40,423 bases of DNA from Candidatus Pyrohabitans sp. JdFR-17 (GTDB lineage Archaea > Hydrothermarchaeota > Hydrothermarchaeia > Hydrothermarchaeales > BMS3B), in the NCBI GenBank assembly GCA_002011115.2, contig MTME02000093.1, forward strand, positions 1 to 40,423, given 5' to 3'. Of this stretch, positions 15,455 through 23,189 are shown piece after piece. Position numbers and translations under genes: made by a program. Position 1 is the stretch's first letter. Every line of letters begins with the position of its first letter. Below the pieces are notes generated by a model. It did not search any database, was not told the DNA's origin, and saw only the letters and a program-made list of their open reading frames with translations.

Positions 15455-16072
15455 TTATTTTTCCGCAACGATGAAACGAAAGACTGAAGTCAAAAGCCAT
15501 TTCTCCTCGACGACTCTTAACCCCACTTTCCTTATGTTCTCAACCGTTCGTCTGTTTATCTCAGGCCCAAAGAACCTCGCTATCGGATTAAGCACGTCGA
15601 GAATCACTCCACCAATTTCATTCTCACACCTCATGTGTTCCAGAAAGTAAACTCTGCCCCCTGGTTTCAGCACCCTGTAGAGCTCTCTCAGACCCCTTAT
15701 CGGATTCTCTACAGAGCAGAATACGTATGTAGACACCGCCGCGTCGAAGACGTCATTTTTGAAGGGTAATGCCTCAGCATCACATTGAATAAGCTCCACC
15801 TTCTTCCTGAGCTTTTCTACCTTCTCTTTGGCTTTTTCAAGCATCTTTAGGCTGATATCAACTCCAATAAAGTTTCCCCTTCCGTAATACTGTATGTTTT
15901 TACCTGTTCCTATACCAACCTCGAGAATACGATTTCCCTCAAGCCTCTCAAAAAGCAGCTTCCTCCACTTGGAAAAAGCCATGACCTCCATTGGAGACTC
16001 AAAAACGTCATAAAGTGCGGCGGCCCTATCGTACCTTTTCTTATCCACTCCCCTCTTGATATATTCAACCAT
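15455..16072 (-). CDS. Class I SAM-dependent methyltransferase (UbiE-like)
   Basis: A 205-residue methyltransferase. Motif I is ILEVGIGTGKNIQYY followed by FIGVDIS. Motif II region is VELIQCDAEALPFKNDVFDAAVS, and post-motif residues GLRELYRVLKPGGRVYFLEHMR are typical of UbiE/MenG-type and small-molecule methyltransferases. The substrate is unknown; phospholipid, quinone-like and arsenic substrates occur in relatives. The frame opens at 16114, but the ATG at 16072 has GGGGGA five bases upstream and gives the usual length. It is followed by the independent micropeptide unit. Confidence 0.8.
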   Translation of the reverse strand: MVEYIKRGVDKKRYDRAAALYDVFESPMEVMAFSKWRKLLFERLEGNRILEVGIGTGKNIQYYGRGNFIGVDISLKMLEKAKEKVEKLRKKVELIQCDAEALPFKNDVFDAAVSTYVFCSVENPIRGLRELYRVLKPGGRVYFLEHMRCENEIGGVILDVLNPIARFFGPEINRRTVENIRKVGLRVVEEKWLLTSVFRFIVAEK

Positions 16073-16131
16073 ATTTTCCCCCTTCTTGATGTTATATTGG
16101 GCAACAATAACCACAAGTCCAGAAATTGTAT

Positions 16132-16605
16132 CTAATTCTCAGTCACATACGCCTCAAGAAATTGCAGGAAAATATCCTTTGGCATGTATCCCACTGCCTT
16201 GCCCAGGAATTTACCGTTTTTATCCAGAATCACAAAGGATGGATGACCGGTTATGCGGTAAAGAATGAGCAATCTCCTATTTTCCGGTAGGTCTGAGTCT
16301 ATTTTCACAGGCACAAAGTTCTCTGAAACAAAATCTATAACCTCTTCATCGCTCATCACTTCCTTATCCATTTTCACACACCAGCTACACCAATCAGCCC
16401 AGAAGTTTATGAGCACGGGCTTATCCACCTCCTTTGCCACCTGAACACCCTTATTGAGGTCATTCCATATCCAGTTTATCTGAGGGTCTGCACCCTTCGC
16501 TGCACTGCTATCCACCTGAACATTTCCACCCAGAGGTTGAAAGAAGAATATGAAGAGAAGCAAAGTTAAACCCAAGCCGAGTAGACCAAACAACCGCTTA
16601 TTCAT
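16132..16605 (-). CDS. Membrane-anchored thioredoxin-like protein
   Basis: A 157-residue protein with an N-terminal anchor (residues 5-23, LFGLLGLGLTLLLFIFFF) and an extracytoplasmic thioredoxin fold. The active site is WADWCSWC (CxxC), and the cis-Pro is in TGHPSFVIL. It resembles the C-terminal domain of DsbD and Thioredoxin_7 proteins, which keep cysteines of exported proteins reduced. A role in cytochrome c maturation or copper-site assembly fits the haem kinases and the oxidase here, but is inferred. The ATG at 16605 with GAGGGA nine bases upstream is preferred over the longer frame to 16701, which would put a Cys-rich leader before the anchor. Confidence 0.8.
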   Translation of the reverse strand: MNKRLFGLLGLGLTLLLFIFFFQPLGGNVQVDSSAAKGADPQINWIWNDLNKGVQVAKEVDKPVLINFWADWCSWCVKMDKEVMSDEEVIDFVSENFVPVKIDSDLPENRRLLILYRITGHPSFVILDKNGKFLGKAVGYMPKDIFLQFLEAYVTEN

Positions 16606-16984
16606 GTTATCAGTCCCTCGTTTAACAGGTACTCTGGATTGGCATGTTAAAATATCTTTCTCCTGACAAAATGAAGACAATTGTGCGTAAATATTTTTCA
16701 AAATGTGATTATATCATCTACCTCAAAGGTATAACATCCCTCTCTCCGATAAACTCCAGTCCCTTTATTTTCTTATTTTCACATTTTTTTATAAAATGGA
16801 AAGGTTATCTAACTAACATATGGTGATGTACCAGCGAAGAGTTCGTTCGTGGCATGGGGTGGAGTTTGACATAAAAATTATAAATCAGAACTGGGCTAAG
16901 CTGCTAAGCCATATATCACAGTAAATTTTATTTGATGGACAGACGTGGAATAATTTTCCACTAACCCGCTGAAATTCCGCGGTT
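16606..16984. other. Gene-free AT-rich stretch before the IS110 remnant
   Basis: No credible coding frame is present. On the plus strand a TATA-like AAAAATTATAAAT lies near 16874-16886, and a hairpin GTGGAA/TTCCAC with a five-base loop lies near 16945-16961. The repeated GCTAAGC (about 16895-16910) may also fold. These could belong to the end of the insertion element or to a promoter for its RNA. The boundary of the element is not visible. Confidence 0.4.
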
Positions 16985-17039
16985 CTGATTACATGAAAGG
17001 CTCTTTTTATGCCCTGGTCGATATTTGGTTGGTGCCATG

Positions 17040-17145
17040 TCTTGGGCTGCCGTTAAGTTTACTGGTCTTAGAGACCCTGGTATTGATTCTCTGCCCGTGA
17101 CGACCGTAACCTTGGGTTTAGAGCCCTCATCGTTGTGTGTCGTTT
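17040..17145 (+). ncRNA. Candidate IS110-type bridge RNA (two guide-loop modules)
   Basis: Directly upstream of an IS110-family recombinase fragment, two consecutive modules have the same plan. Module 1 has outer stem GGGC/GCCC (17044-17047, 17093-17096), a large internal loop, and inner hairpin GGTCT-TAG-AGACC (17064-17076). Module 2 has outer stem ACGAC/GTCGT (17100-17104, 17139-17143), an internal loop, and inner hairpin GGGTT-TAG-AGCCC (17114-17126). Both inner hairpins have a 5-bp stem and the same TAG triloop, exactly 50 bases apart. IS110-group elements encode their bridge RNA in the left end upstream of the recombinase, with a target loop and then a donor loop, each a stem, internal loop and hairpin. 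The match is architectural; guide sequences cannot be verified because the right end is missing. The full RNA may begin near 16985. Confidence 0.55.
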
Positions 17146-17188
17146 GCTCAGATCTGGCATCACGACCACCTAAACAGGAGGTGATCGT

Positions 17189-17365
17189 ATATACATAGGT
17201 TCGGACGTGCATAAAAATCTGTGCTATGTCACGTTTGTCGACGAGCGTGGTGATTTTGTAGACCGGCAGAAATTTCTTCAACCTGCCGGGGATGAGAGCA
17301 TCCTTAACTTAACAGCACCCCTACAGAGCCCTTCCAATTTTAACACGTCACATTTATGGCAGTAA
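17189..17365 (+). pseudogene. N-terminal fragment of an IS110-family recombinase
   Basis: A 58-codon frame reads YIGSDVHKNLCYVTFVDERG and then DFVDRQKF. This is the start of the DEDD/RuvC-like domain of IS110 transposases, with first catalytic Asp in GSDVHK. A strong SD, GGAGGTGAT (17177-17185), lies at normal spacing, but the codon where ATG is expected (17189) is ATA. Similarity ends after about 30 residues; the remaining codons to the TAA look unrelated. The other catalytic residues and the Tnp20 domain with its serine are absent. It is therefore a dead, 3'-truncated copy whose start codon has also decayed, unless ATA is used as a start. Confidence 0.75.
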
Positions 17366-17378
17366 TCGAGGTTGTCCC

Positions 17379-18146
17379 TTGATAGCGGTGCTAACTGAGA
17401 TACCAAGGTTATACTACCTCTTTGCAAAGGAGCTGAAGCGAAAAAAACTTGAATTTTACAGCCTGACCTTCAAAGAGGAGATTCCGGGGAAGGTTAAGGT
17501 AGTGCTTACTAGCGAGTCAGAAGCAGATAAAGTTAACTTTCCCTGCGTTGTCGCCGCAACTGAGAAGAACGTGGGCATAGCGGTGGAGAAGGCATACTCC
17601 CTCTCGAGAGGGTTCAGGGAGTATTACAGCGAACTCATCATAGGCATCGACCCCGGAGAGAAGCCGGGCTTAGCGGTGGTGGGCGACGGGAGTGTTGTGC
17701 ACGTGGCTCGGCTCAACTCCCCAGAGGCTGTGAAGAGTGCCCTTGAGGATATTCTGCGTATATACTCCTGCCAGAAGGTGAGAATAAAGGTGGGCAACGG
17801 GGGTGGGGTATTCAGGCTTCGTCTGCTCAAGGTGCTGCAGGAGAGCTTCAGCTTTGATATTGAGATAGTTAATGAGCATGCTACAACGCCTTCGCTGGGC
17901 AGAGGTGACGTCCAGCCATCGATTCGTGATATCATCGCGGCGATAAACATAGCCCTGAAGCAGGGACGCAAACTGAAGGAGAGGGTGGAGATAAAGGCCA
18001 CGCTGGGTGAGATTAAAAACATACAGCGAGACAGCAGACAGCGCAGCGGGAACATAACCATCTCACGCGCCCTTGCCGAGAGGGTTGCCAAAGGCGAGCT
18101 CACAATGGAGCGAGCAATAGAGTTGCACATTCAGAGGAAAAGCTAG
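17379..18146 (+). CDS. RuvC/RNase H-fold protein of unknown function
   Basis: A 255-residue protein. Residues 1-75 form a small N-terminal region. From about residue 87, LIIGIDPGEKPGLAVVGDG matches the first strand and Asp of RuvC-like nucleases. A later NEHATTPS and DVQPSIRDIIAAINIALKQG gives a possible last catalytic Asp in a helix, as in resolvases. The basic C-terminus (RDSRQRSGNITISRALAERV) could bind nucleic acid. The TTG start has GAGGT seven bases upstream; GTG at 17388 is an alternative. It is followed after three bases by the Lhr helicase, so a joint DNA-repair or replication-restart role is likely. I do not recognise a named family. Confidence 0.65.
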   Translation: MIAVLTEIPRLYYLFAKELKRKKLEFYSLTFKEEIPGKVKVVLTSESEADKVNFPCVVAATEKNVGIAVEKAYSLSRGFREYYSELIIGIDPGEKPGLAVVGDGSVVHVARLNSPEAVKSALEDILRIYSCQKVRIKVGNGGGVFRLRLLKVLQESFSFDIEIVNEHATTPSLGRGDVQPSIRDIIAAINIALKQGRKLKERVEIKATLGEIKNIQRDSRQRSGNITISRALAERVAKGELTMERAIELHIQRKS

Positions 18147-18149
18147 CCT

Positions 18150-20933
18150 ATGAAGTCCTTCTCCCTTTTGTCTCAGCGAGTGCGCAATGTGCTAAGCGAG
18201 TCGGGTTTTAAGAAGCCCACCCCTATTCAGGAGGCGGCTATTCCAGTTATTCTCAGCCGCAGACATGTGCTTCTCATAGCTCCCACAGGCATCGGCAAGA
18301 CAGAAGCAGCTATGCTCCCCCTCTTCAGCAGACTGTCTGAGGGAGAAGCTAAGGGTATCTCGCTGCTGTACATCACACCCCTGCGTGCCCTTAACCGAGA
18401 CCTGCTCTCCCGCTTAGAGTGGTGGGGGGAGAAGCTGGGGATACGCATCGCAGTTCGCCACGGCGATACATCTCAGTATCAGCGTCGAAAGCAGGCGCTG
18501 GCTCCCCCGGAGATGCTCATAACTACGCCAGAGACGCTTCAGGCGATTCTACCCGCGCCGGTGATGCGAAAGCACCTCAGAAATGTGCGCTACGTTGTGG
18601 TGGACGAGGTGCATGAACTCGCGGAGAACAAGCGGGGTGCCCAGCTCAGCGTTGCTCTTGAGCGTCTGCGTGAGCTTGCGCAATGCGATTTTCAGCGCAT
18701 AGGTATAAGTGCCACCGTGGGTTCCCCCGAGAGAGTGGCGCGCTTCCTCTGCAACCATGCGCCTGTGGAGATAGTGAGGGTGAGCACCGCTAAGGAGATG
18801 GACATTCGCGTGGAGTATCCGAAGCCAAAAAGGGAGGACCGCGAAATAGCGGAGCGCCTCTTCACTGGCATAGCCGCCGCCACAAGGCTGCGCAGGATGC
18901 GCGAGCTTATAGCACAGCACAGGCATGCGCTGATCTTTGTGAACACCCGCGAAATGGCGGAGATTCTCGCTTCTAGATTTAAGATTATAGGCGAGAGCGT
19001 TGGTATACACCACTCATCGCTTTCTCAGGAGGTGCGAATCACCACGGAGGAGGAGTTTAAGAAGGGCGCGCTCAAAGCGCTCATCTGCACCTCTTCTCTG
19101 GAGCTGGGCATCGATATTGGGAGTGTGGACCTGGTAATCCAGTACAAGTCTCCACGCCAGGTTTCGCGCATCATCCAGCGCGTGGGAAGGAGTGGACACC
19201 GCTTGGGCTTGGCTTCTAAGGGTGTTATTATAACCACCGACGCCGATGATACCCTTGAAGCGCTCGCCATAGCGAGGCGAGCTAAGGAGGAGCTTCTGGA
19301 GGAGATAGAGCCCCATCTTAAGCCCTATGATGTGCTTGCCCACCAGCTGGTTGGTTTGGCTCTGGAGCGGAGGCGGGTGGAGAAGCGAGAGGCGCTTGCT
19401 CTGCTGCGCAGGAGCTTTGCCTTTGCGGAGCTCACAGAGGAGGAGCTGGAGGAGGCGCTTTCGCTGCTCGCCGAGCTTCGCCTTCTCTGGGTGGAAGAAG
19501 AGCGCTTCGGTGCTACGCGAAACTCACGGCAGTACTACTACAACAACCTCTCGACCATACCTGATGAGAAGCGTTACTTCGTCAAGAATCTCGTTACCAG
19601 GGAAAACGTGGGCGTACTCGACGAAGCTTTTGTGGTTAACTATGCAGAGCCGGGGAGCAGGATAATCTTCAAGGGGTCGCCCTGGCGGGTTGTGGCTGTG
19701 GAGGGAGAGGAGATACTCGTCGAGCCTCTCAGCGAGGTCGCAGGTGCGGTGCCAAGCTGGGTTGGTGAGGAGATACCTGTGCCCTATGAAGTAGCGCAAG
19801 AGGTGGCAGAACTCCGCGAGAAGGCGAAAAGCAAGGCAGAAGAAGCTCTTGCTTCTTACCCCTGTGATGATTACACGAGAAAGCAGGCTGTAAGTAAGGT
19901 CAAGCGTCACCTGCGCAAAGGCATACCTGTACCCGGGAAGAGCAAAATCTATGTGGAGCTTCTGGGAGGGCTGGCGATTATTCACGCGCCCTTTGGCATG
20001 AAGGTGAATGAAACCCTTGGCAGGGTGTTTTCCCTGCTTTTAACCTCAAAGCTTGGACAGAGTGTTGCGCTGCAGAGCGATGCGTACAGGATTATACTTC
20101 AGTCCGGCACTCGCTTAGGCGAGGAGGATATTTATTCGTTATTCCAAGTTGAGCCAGACCACATTGAGCCCTTGCTCGCTACAAGCTTGAAGCGAACCTC
20201 TCTTTTCAAGTGGAAGTTTGTGCACGTCGCCAAGCGCTACGGGGCGATAGCGAAAGACTACACCTACACCAGTGCGGGCATTCGCAGAGTGATACGCGCT
20301 TATGAAGGCTCGCTCATTCACCGCGAAACGCTGAAAGAGATATTCAAGGACAACCTGGACATACCGCGCGCGTGTGAGGTGATTCGCAGGGTACGCGAGG
20401 GCAGGCTTGAGGTGGAGGTGCTGCGTGGCGATGAGCCCTCGCCGATAGCCAAGCTTGGCTTGAGAAGCTACGGCGAGGTGGTGCTGCCGGAGAGGGCAGA
20501 GAAGCTTATTCTCAAGGCGCTCAAGCGCCGCATCTCCGAGAGAAGAGTTGAGCTCTTCTGCCTCTACTGCGCTTCCTGGTATGCGAGCTTCAAGATAGCC
20601 TCGCTTCCCTCTGAGCTTCGCTGCGAGCATTGCGCTGCGAAGATGCTTGCCGTGCTAAAAGGCGACTCGCGCAGGCTGCGCAGCCTTTACAGAAGCTACA
20701 AGCAGGGTAAGAAGCTCAGCAGGGAAGAGAAGCAGGAGATTAAAAAGCTCCAGCTTTCGGCGAATCTCTTCCTGTCGTATGGAAAAGCTGCGGTGATTGC
20801 GCAGGCGGCGCGCGGAATTGGTCCAGAGACAGCAAAACGCGTGCTCAGCAGAGCGCTTAATGAGGAGGAGCTGTACAGGGAAATTCTTAAAGCGGAGCGC
20901 GAATACGCACGAACGAGGATGTACTGGGATTGA
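18150..20933 (+). CDS. lhr: Lhr-type superfamily 2 DNA helicase with zinc ribbon
   Basis: A 927-residue ATP-dependent helicase. It has the Q motif (FKKPTPIQEAAIP), Walker A variant APTGIGKTEAAML, motif Ia TPLRALNRDL, DEVH box VVDEVHELAENKRG, motif III GISATVG, and motifs IV-VI including SSLELGIDIGSVDLVIQ and QRVGRSGHR. The Lhr winged helix and core follow. Near residue 800 a zinc ribbon is visible (LFCLYC...LRCEHC), then a helical end. Archaeal Lhr proteins translocate 3'-5' on single-stranded DNA and act in repair of stalled forks. It is apparently co-transcribed with the RuvC-fold gene and the small beta-grasp gene. Confidence 0.93.
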   Translation: MKSFSLLSQRVRNVLSESGFKKPTPIQEAAIPVILSRRHVLLIAPTGIGKTEAAMLPLFSRLSEGEAKGISLLYITPLRALNRDLLSRLEWWGEKLGIRIAVRHGDTSQYQRRKQALAPPEMLITTPETLQAILPAPVMRKHLRNVRYVVVDEVHELAENKRGAQLSVALERLRELAQCDFQRIGISATVGSPERVARFLCNHAPVEIVRVSTAKEMDIRVEYPKPKREDREIAERLFTGIAAATRLRRMRELIAQHRHALIFVNTREMAEILASRFKIIGESVGIHHSSLSQEVRITTEEEFKKGALKALICTSSLELGIDIGSVDLVIQYKSPRQVSRIIQRVGRSGHRLGLASKGVIITTDADDTLEALAIARRAKEELLEEIEPHLKPYDVLAHQLVGLALERRRVEKREALALLRRSFAFAELTEEELEEALSLLAELRLLWVEEERFGATRNSRQYYYNNLSTIPDEKRYFVKNLVTRENVGVLDEAFVVNYAEPGSRIIFKGSPWRVVAVEGEEILVEPLSEVAGAVPSWVGEEIPVPYEVAQEVAELREKAKSKAEEALASYPCDDYTRKQAVSKVKRHLRKGIPVPGKSKIYVELLGGLAIIHAPFGMKVNETLGRVFSLLLTSKLGQSVALQSDAYRIILQSGTRLGEEDIYSLFQVEPDHIEPLLATSLKRTSLFKWKFVHVAKRYGAIAKDYTYTSAGIRRVIRAYEGSLIHRETLKEIFKDNLDIPRACEVIRRVREGRLEVEVLRGDEPSPIAKLGLRSYGEVVLPERAEKLILKALKRRISERRVELFCLYCASWYASFKIASLPSELRCEHCAAKMLAVLKGDSRRLRSLYRSYKQGKKLSREEKQEIKKLQLSANLFLSYGKAAVIAQAARGIGPETAKRVLSRALNEEELYREILKAEREYARTRMYWD

Positions 20934-20950
20934 CAACGTTAACCTGGGCT

Positions 20951-21208
20951 ATGAAAGCGATGGTAAAGGTGAAGTTCTTCGCCTGGTTCAGAGAGAAAGC
21001 AGGCGTCGCCGAGGTTGAGCTTAATATTAAAAATAAGGTGACGGTTAGCGATGTGATAGAGATGCTGAAGCAGCGCTACCCCGCGCTTAGCGAAGCTTTT
21101 GATGGAGGAAACTACTTCGTATCTGTAAACCACGAGGTGGCTAAGCCAGAGCAGGAGGTTCACGAAGAAGACGAGATTGCCTTCTTCCCGCCTGTCTCTG
21201 GGGGCTGA
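20951..21208 (+). CDS. MoaD/ThiS-family sulfur-carrier or ubiquitin-like protein
   Basis: An 85-residue beta-grasp protein ending in the diglycine tail PPVSGG. The core KVKFFAWFREKAGVAEVEL, then VSDVIEMLKQRYPAL and EDEIAFFPPVSGG, follows MoaD closely. After C-terminal activation it would donate sulfur for molybdopterin or tungstopterin, or act as a SAMP-type protein modifier. Starts at 20951 or 20960 are both possible; neither has a strong SD, and the gene lies 17 bases after the helicase. No MoaE or E1-like enzyme is in the window. Confidence 0.82.
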   Translation: MKAMVKVKFFAWFREKAGVAEVELNIKNKVTVSDVIEMLKQRYPALSEAFDGGNYFVSVNHEVAKPEQEVHEEDEIAFFPPVSGG

Positions 21209-21218
21209 GGCATGAGCC

Positions 21219-22259
21219 ATGGAGGGGGGACGTCTAAAACCAGCGCAGCTTTATGAGAGTTTGAACTCAAGGCTCAGGTGCACCCTCTGCGAGCGCCGAT
21301 GCGAAATACCCGAGAACAAGCGAGGCTTCTGCGGCGTCAGGGTTAACCTCTCGGGTAAGCTGTATACCCTCACTTACGGCAATATATCTGCGGTTGAGCC
21401 GAGGCCAATAGAAATTAAGCCCTTCTACCACTTTTATCCTGCTTCGGAGGCAATAACCTTTTCCACCTGGGGGTGCAACTTCTCATGCATGTGGTGCCAG
21501 AACTGGCACCTCTCTCAGAGTAGGCCACCCGAAGGGGAGGGGAACTATATTCCGCCGAAGGAGATGCTGCGAATGGCTTTAACTTCACGCGTTCAGGGCA
21601 CGTGCGCCAGCTTCAACGAGCCCACGCTCCTCTTCGAGTACTGCCTTGACCTCTTCCCTATTGCGAAGGAGAAGGGGCTGTACAACACCTTTGTGAGCAA
21701 CGGCTATATGAGCGTAAACGCACTGCGAAGGCTTACGGAAGTTGGCCTGGATGCGATTAACATAGACATGAAGGGCAACAATGAAGTGTACCGCAGGTAC
21801 TGCTCTGGCGCTGAGGCGAGCGTAGTGTGGAGGAATATTAAGCTGGCGAAGAAGCTGGGTCTGCATGTTGAGGTGGTTAACCTTGTGGTGACCGGCGTAA
21901 ATGATTCCGAAGAAGATGTGGGATACGTGATTGAGAACCACCTGCGCTATGCCGGCGAGGAAACGCCGCTCCACTTCACTCGCTACCATCCGGCGTACAA
22001 GTTTGAAGCGCCACCCACAAGCATAGCTACGCTTGAAATGGCGTACGAAAAGGCAAAGCATGCGGGAGTGCTCTACCCCTATTTGGGGAATGTTCCCGAC
22101 CACAGGTACGAGAACACCTACTGCCACGCTTGTGGAAAGCTGCTGATTCGCAGGCGTAGCTACAGGGTGCTGGGCTACAGCATAACAAAAGAAAAACGGT
22201 GTCCGCAATGCGGGGCGGAGATACCAATCGTTGGGGAGTACTGTGGGCAGAAAAAGTAA
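21219..22259 (+). CDS. amrS: AmmeMemoRadiSam-system radical SAM enzyme
   Basis: A 346-residue radical SAM protein of the pyruvate-formate-lyase-activase-like group. An N-terminal CTLCERRCEIPENKRGFCGVR motif is followed by the 4Fe-4S site CNFSCMWC within TFSTWGCNFSCMWCQNWHLS. The C-terminal zinc ribbon is CHACGKLL and CPQCGAEI. This layout matches the AmrS component, which is usually found with AmmeMemo proteins; the reaction is not known. Partners are not in this window. The ATG at 21219 follows CTGAGG at eight bases. Its stop lies one base from the 3' end of the convergent tRNA-Arg. Confidence 0.82.
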   Translation: MEGGRLKPAQLYESLNSRLRCTLCERRCEIPENKRGFCGVRVNLSGKLYTLTYGNISAVEPRPIEIKPFYHFYPASEAITFSTWGCNFSCMWCQNWHLSQSRPPEGEGNYIPPKEMLRMALTSRVQGTCASFNEPTLLFEYCLDLFPIAKEKGLYNTFVSNGYMSVNALRRLTEVGLDAINIDMKGNNEVYRRYCSGAEASVVWRNIKLAKKLGLHVEVVNLVVTGVNDSEEDVGYVIENHLRYAGEETPLHFTRYHPAYKFEAPPTSIATLEMAYEKAKHAGVLYPYLGNVPDHRYENTYCHACGKLLIRRRSYRVLGYSITKEKRCPQCGAEIPIVGEYCGQKK

Positions 22260-22260
22260 A

Positions 22261-22332
22261 TGGGCCTGCCGGGAATTGAACCCGGGCCGCGGGGTCCGAA
22301 GCCCCGCAGTCTATCCGCTAGCCTACAGGCCC
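22261..22332 (-). tRNA. tRNA-Arg (anticodon UCG)
   Basis: A 72-base cloverleaf. The acceptor stem is GGGCCTG/CAGGCCC with A as discriminator. The anticodon arm is CGGGG-CTTCGGA-CCCCG with UCG at positions 34-36, and the T arm is CCGGG-TTCAATT-CCCGG. The D arm is weak, with one C-A mismatch and two G-U pairs. No CCA is encoded and no intron is seen. It starts one base after the stop of the zinc-ribbon gene on the same strand, so the two are probably co-transcribed and separated by RNase P. Confidence 0.95.
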
Positions 22333-22333
22333 T

Positions 22334-22609
22334 TCAGCACAGATCCTCGCGAAGCTCGTCGGGCAGCATATGGGGGATGTCGTCAATTATAGGGTACCAT
22401 CTTCCGCACTCGCGACACACCAGCACCTCACCCTTAACGGGCTTCAGCTCGCTATCGCACTTCTTGCACCGCTCAATCTTACATGCTTTTGCGTAGTAGC
22501 GAATGTTGCAGCTCTCGCAGAGCAGAAAATCTTCCTCACTGCGGTACTCCACATCCCCCTTGCACATGGGGCACGCGAGGATTTCAAGGAGCTCACTACT
22601 TATCGGCAT
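22334..22609 (-). CDS. Trm112-like protein with an extra zinc ribbon
   Basis: A 91-residue zinc-binding protein. It starts ELLEILACPMCKGDVEY and ends LVCRECGRWYPIIDDIPHMLPDE, the two halves of a Trm112 domain (CxxC...CxxC, ending in a P-I-x-D-x-I-P motif). Between them lies a second pair of CxxC-type knuckles (LLCESC and ERCKKC), so the protein is longer than the usual 60-residue Trm112. Trm112 proteins activate tRNA and release-factor methyltransferases, and its coupling to a tRNA gene fits. The SD AGGAGG lies before the ATG, which is inside the end of cobY (14-base overlap). Confidence 0.7.
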   Translation of the reverse strand: MPISSELLEILACPMCKGDVEYRSEEDFLLCESCNIRYYAKACKIERCKKCDSELKPVKGEVLVCRECGRWYPIIDDIPHMLPDELREDLC

Positions 22610-23189
22610 TCAAAATCCTCCTTATTTCCTCAGCTTTTCTTAAGTCTTCCAGGCTGTTAACATTTACAGCCAATCTGATATTCTCAGTTATATAATTCTC
22701 CTCCTTCCCATCGAGGCGTCGTGCGTTAATTATATTCACCCCGGCAGGCACATGGTTGCGAATCACCAGCGTTGGGGTTAATCCGTAGCGATGAAATACC
22801 TCGAGAGGAACCATAGTGGCGAGCGCCGCCGAACCTCTGCGCCTGTATTCTCTCGCCACCTCCTCTATCTCCTGCGTCCTGAGTAGGGGGAGATCAGAAA
22901 CAACCACCATAACCACGCCAAGCTCGAGTGCTTCGACGGCATAGCGCAGATCTGCCACGTAGCCTCTGCCAGGGGTGTGCACCACTTCCACTCCCAATCG
23001 TTTGAGAAGCTGCGCTGTTCCCGGGGTATGCGCCGTGGTGGCTGCGAAAATACGCTCTATACTCCTTGCTCCTTGCAAAGCAGTGAGCACGTGCTCTACC
23101 AGAGGTCTACCTTCAAACTCCAGCAGGGGCTTCTCCACATCAAGCTTCAGCCTTGTGCCCCTTCCACCGGCCATTATCAGTGCGTCCAT
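22596..23189 (-). CDS. cobY: Adenosylcobinamide-phosphate guanylyltransferase
   Basis: A 197-residue nucleotidyltransferase of the archaeal CobY type, which transfers GMP to adenosylcobinamide phosphate in nucleotide-loop assembly. The N-terminal motif LIMAGGRGTRLKLDVEKPLLEF is the GTP-binding signature. VVVSDLPLLRTQEI carries the metal-binding Asp, and GVNIINARRLDG lies near the C-terminus. It is joined to cobS by a TGATG stop-start overlap at 23189-23191, which selects this ATG over the upstream GTG. Confidence 0.9.
   Translation of the reverse strand: MDALIMAGGRGTRLKLDVEKPLLEFEGRPLVEHVLTALQGARSIERIFAATTAHTPGTAQLLKRLGVEVVHTPGRGYVADLRYAVEALELGVVMVVVSDLPLLRTQEIEEVAREYRRRGSAALATMVPLEVFHRYGLTPTLVIRNHVPAGVNIINARRLDGKEENYITENIRLAVNVNSLEDLRKAEEIRRILNADK

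Noticed and set aside
16961-17281. A 106-residue open frame on the minus strand
   Set aside because: It lies antisense to the IS110 recombinase start and the structured RNA region, has no recognisable domain and no SD, and is better explained as a shadow.
17356-17382. Eight-codon leader peptide (ATG at 17356) before the RuvC-fold gene
   Set aside because: There is no SD and no attenuator-like fold; the frame is short enough to be chance.
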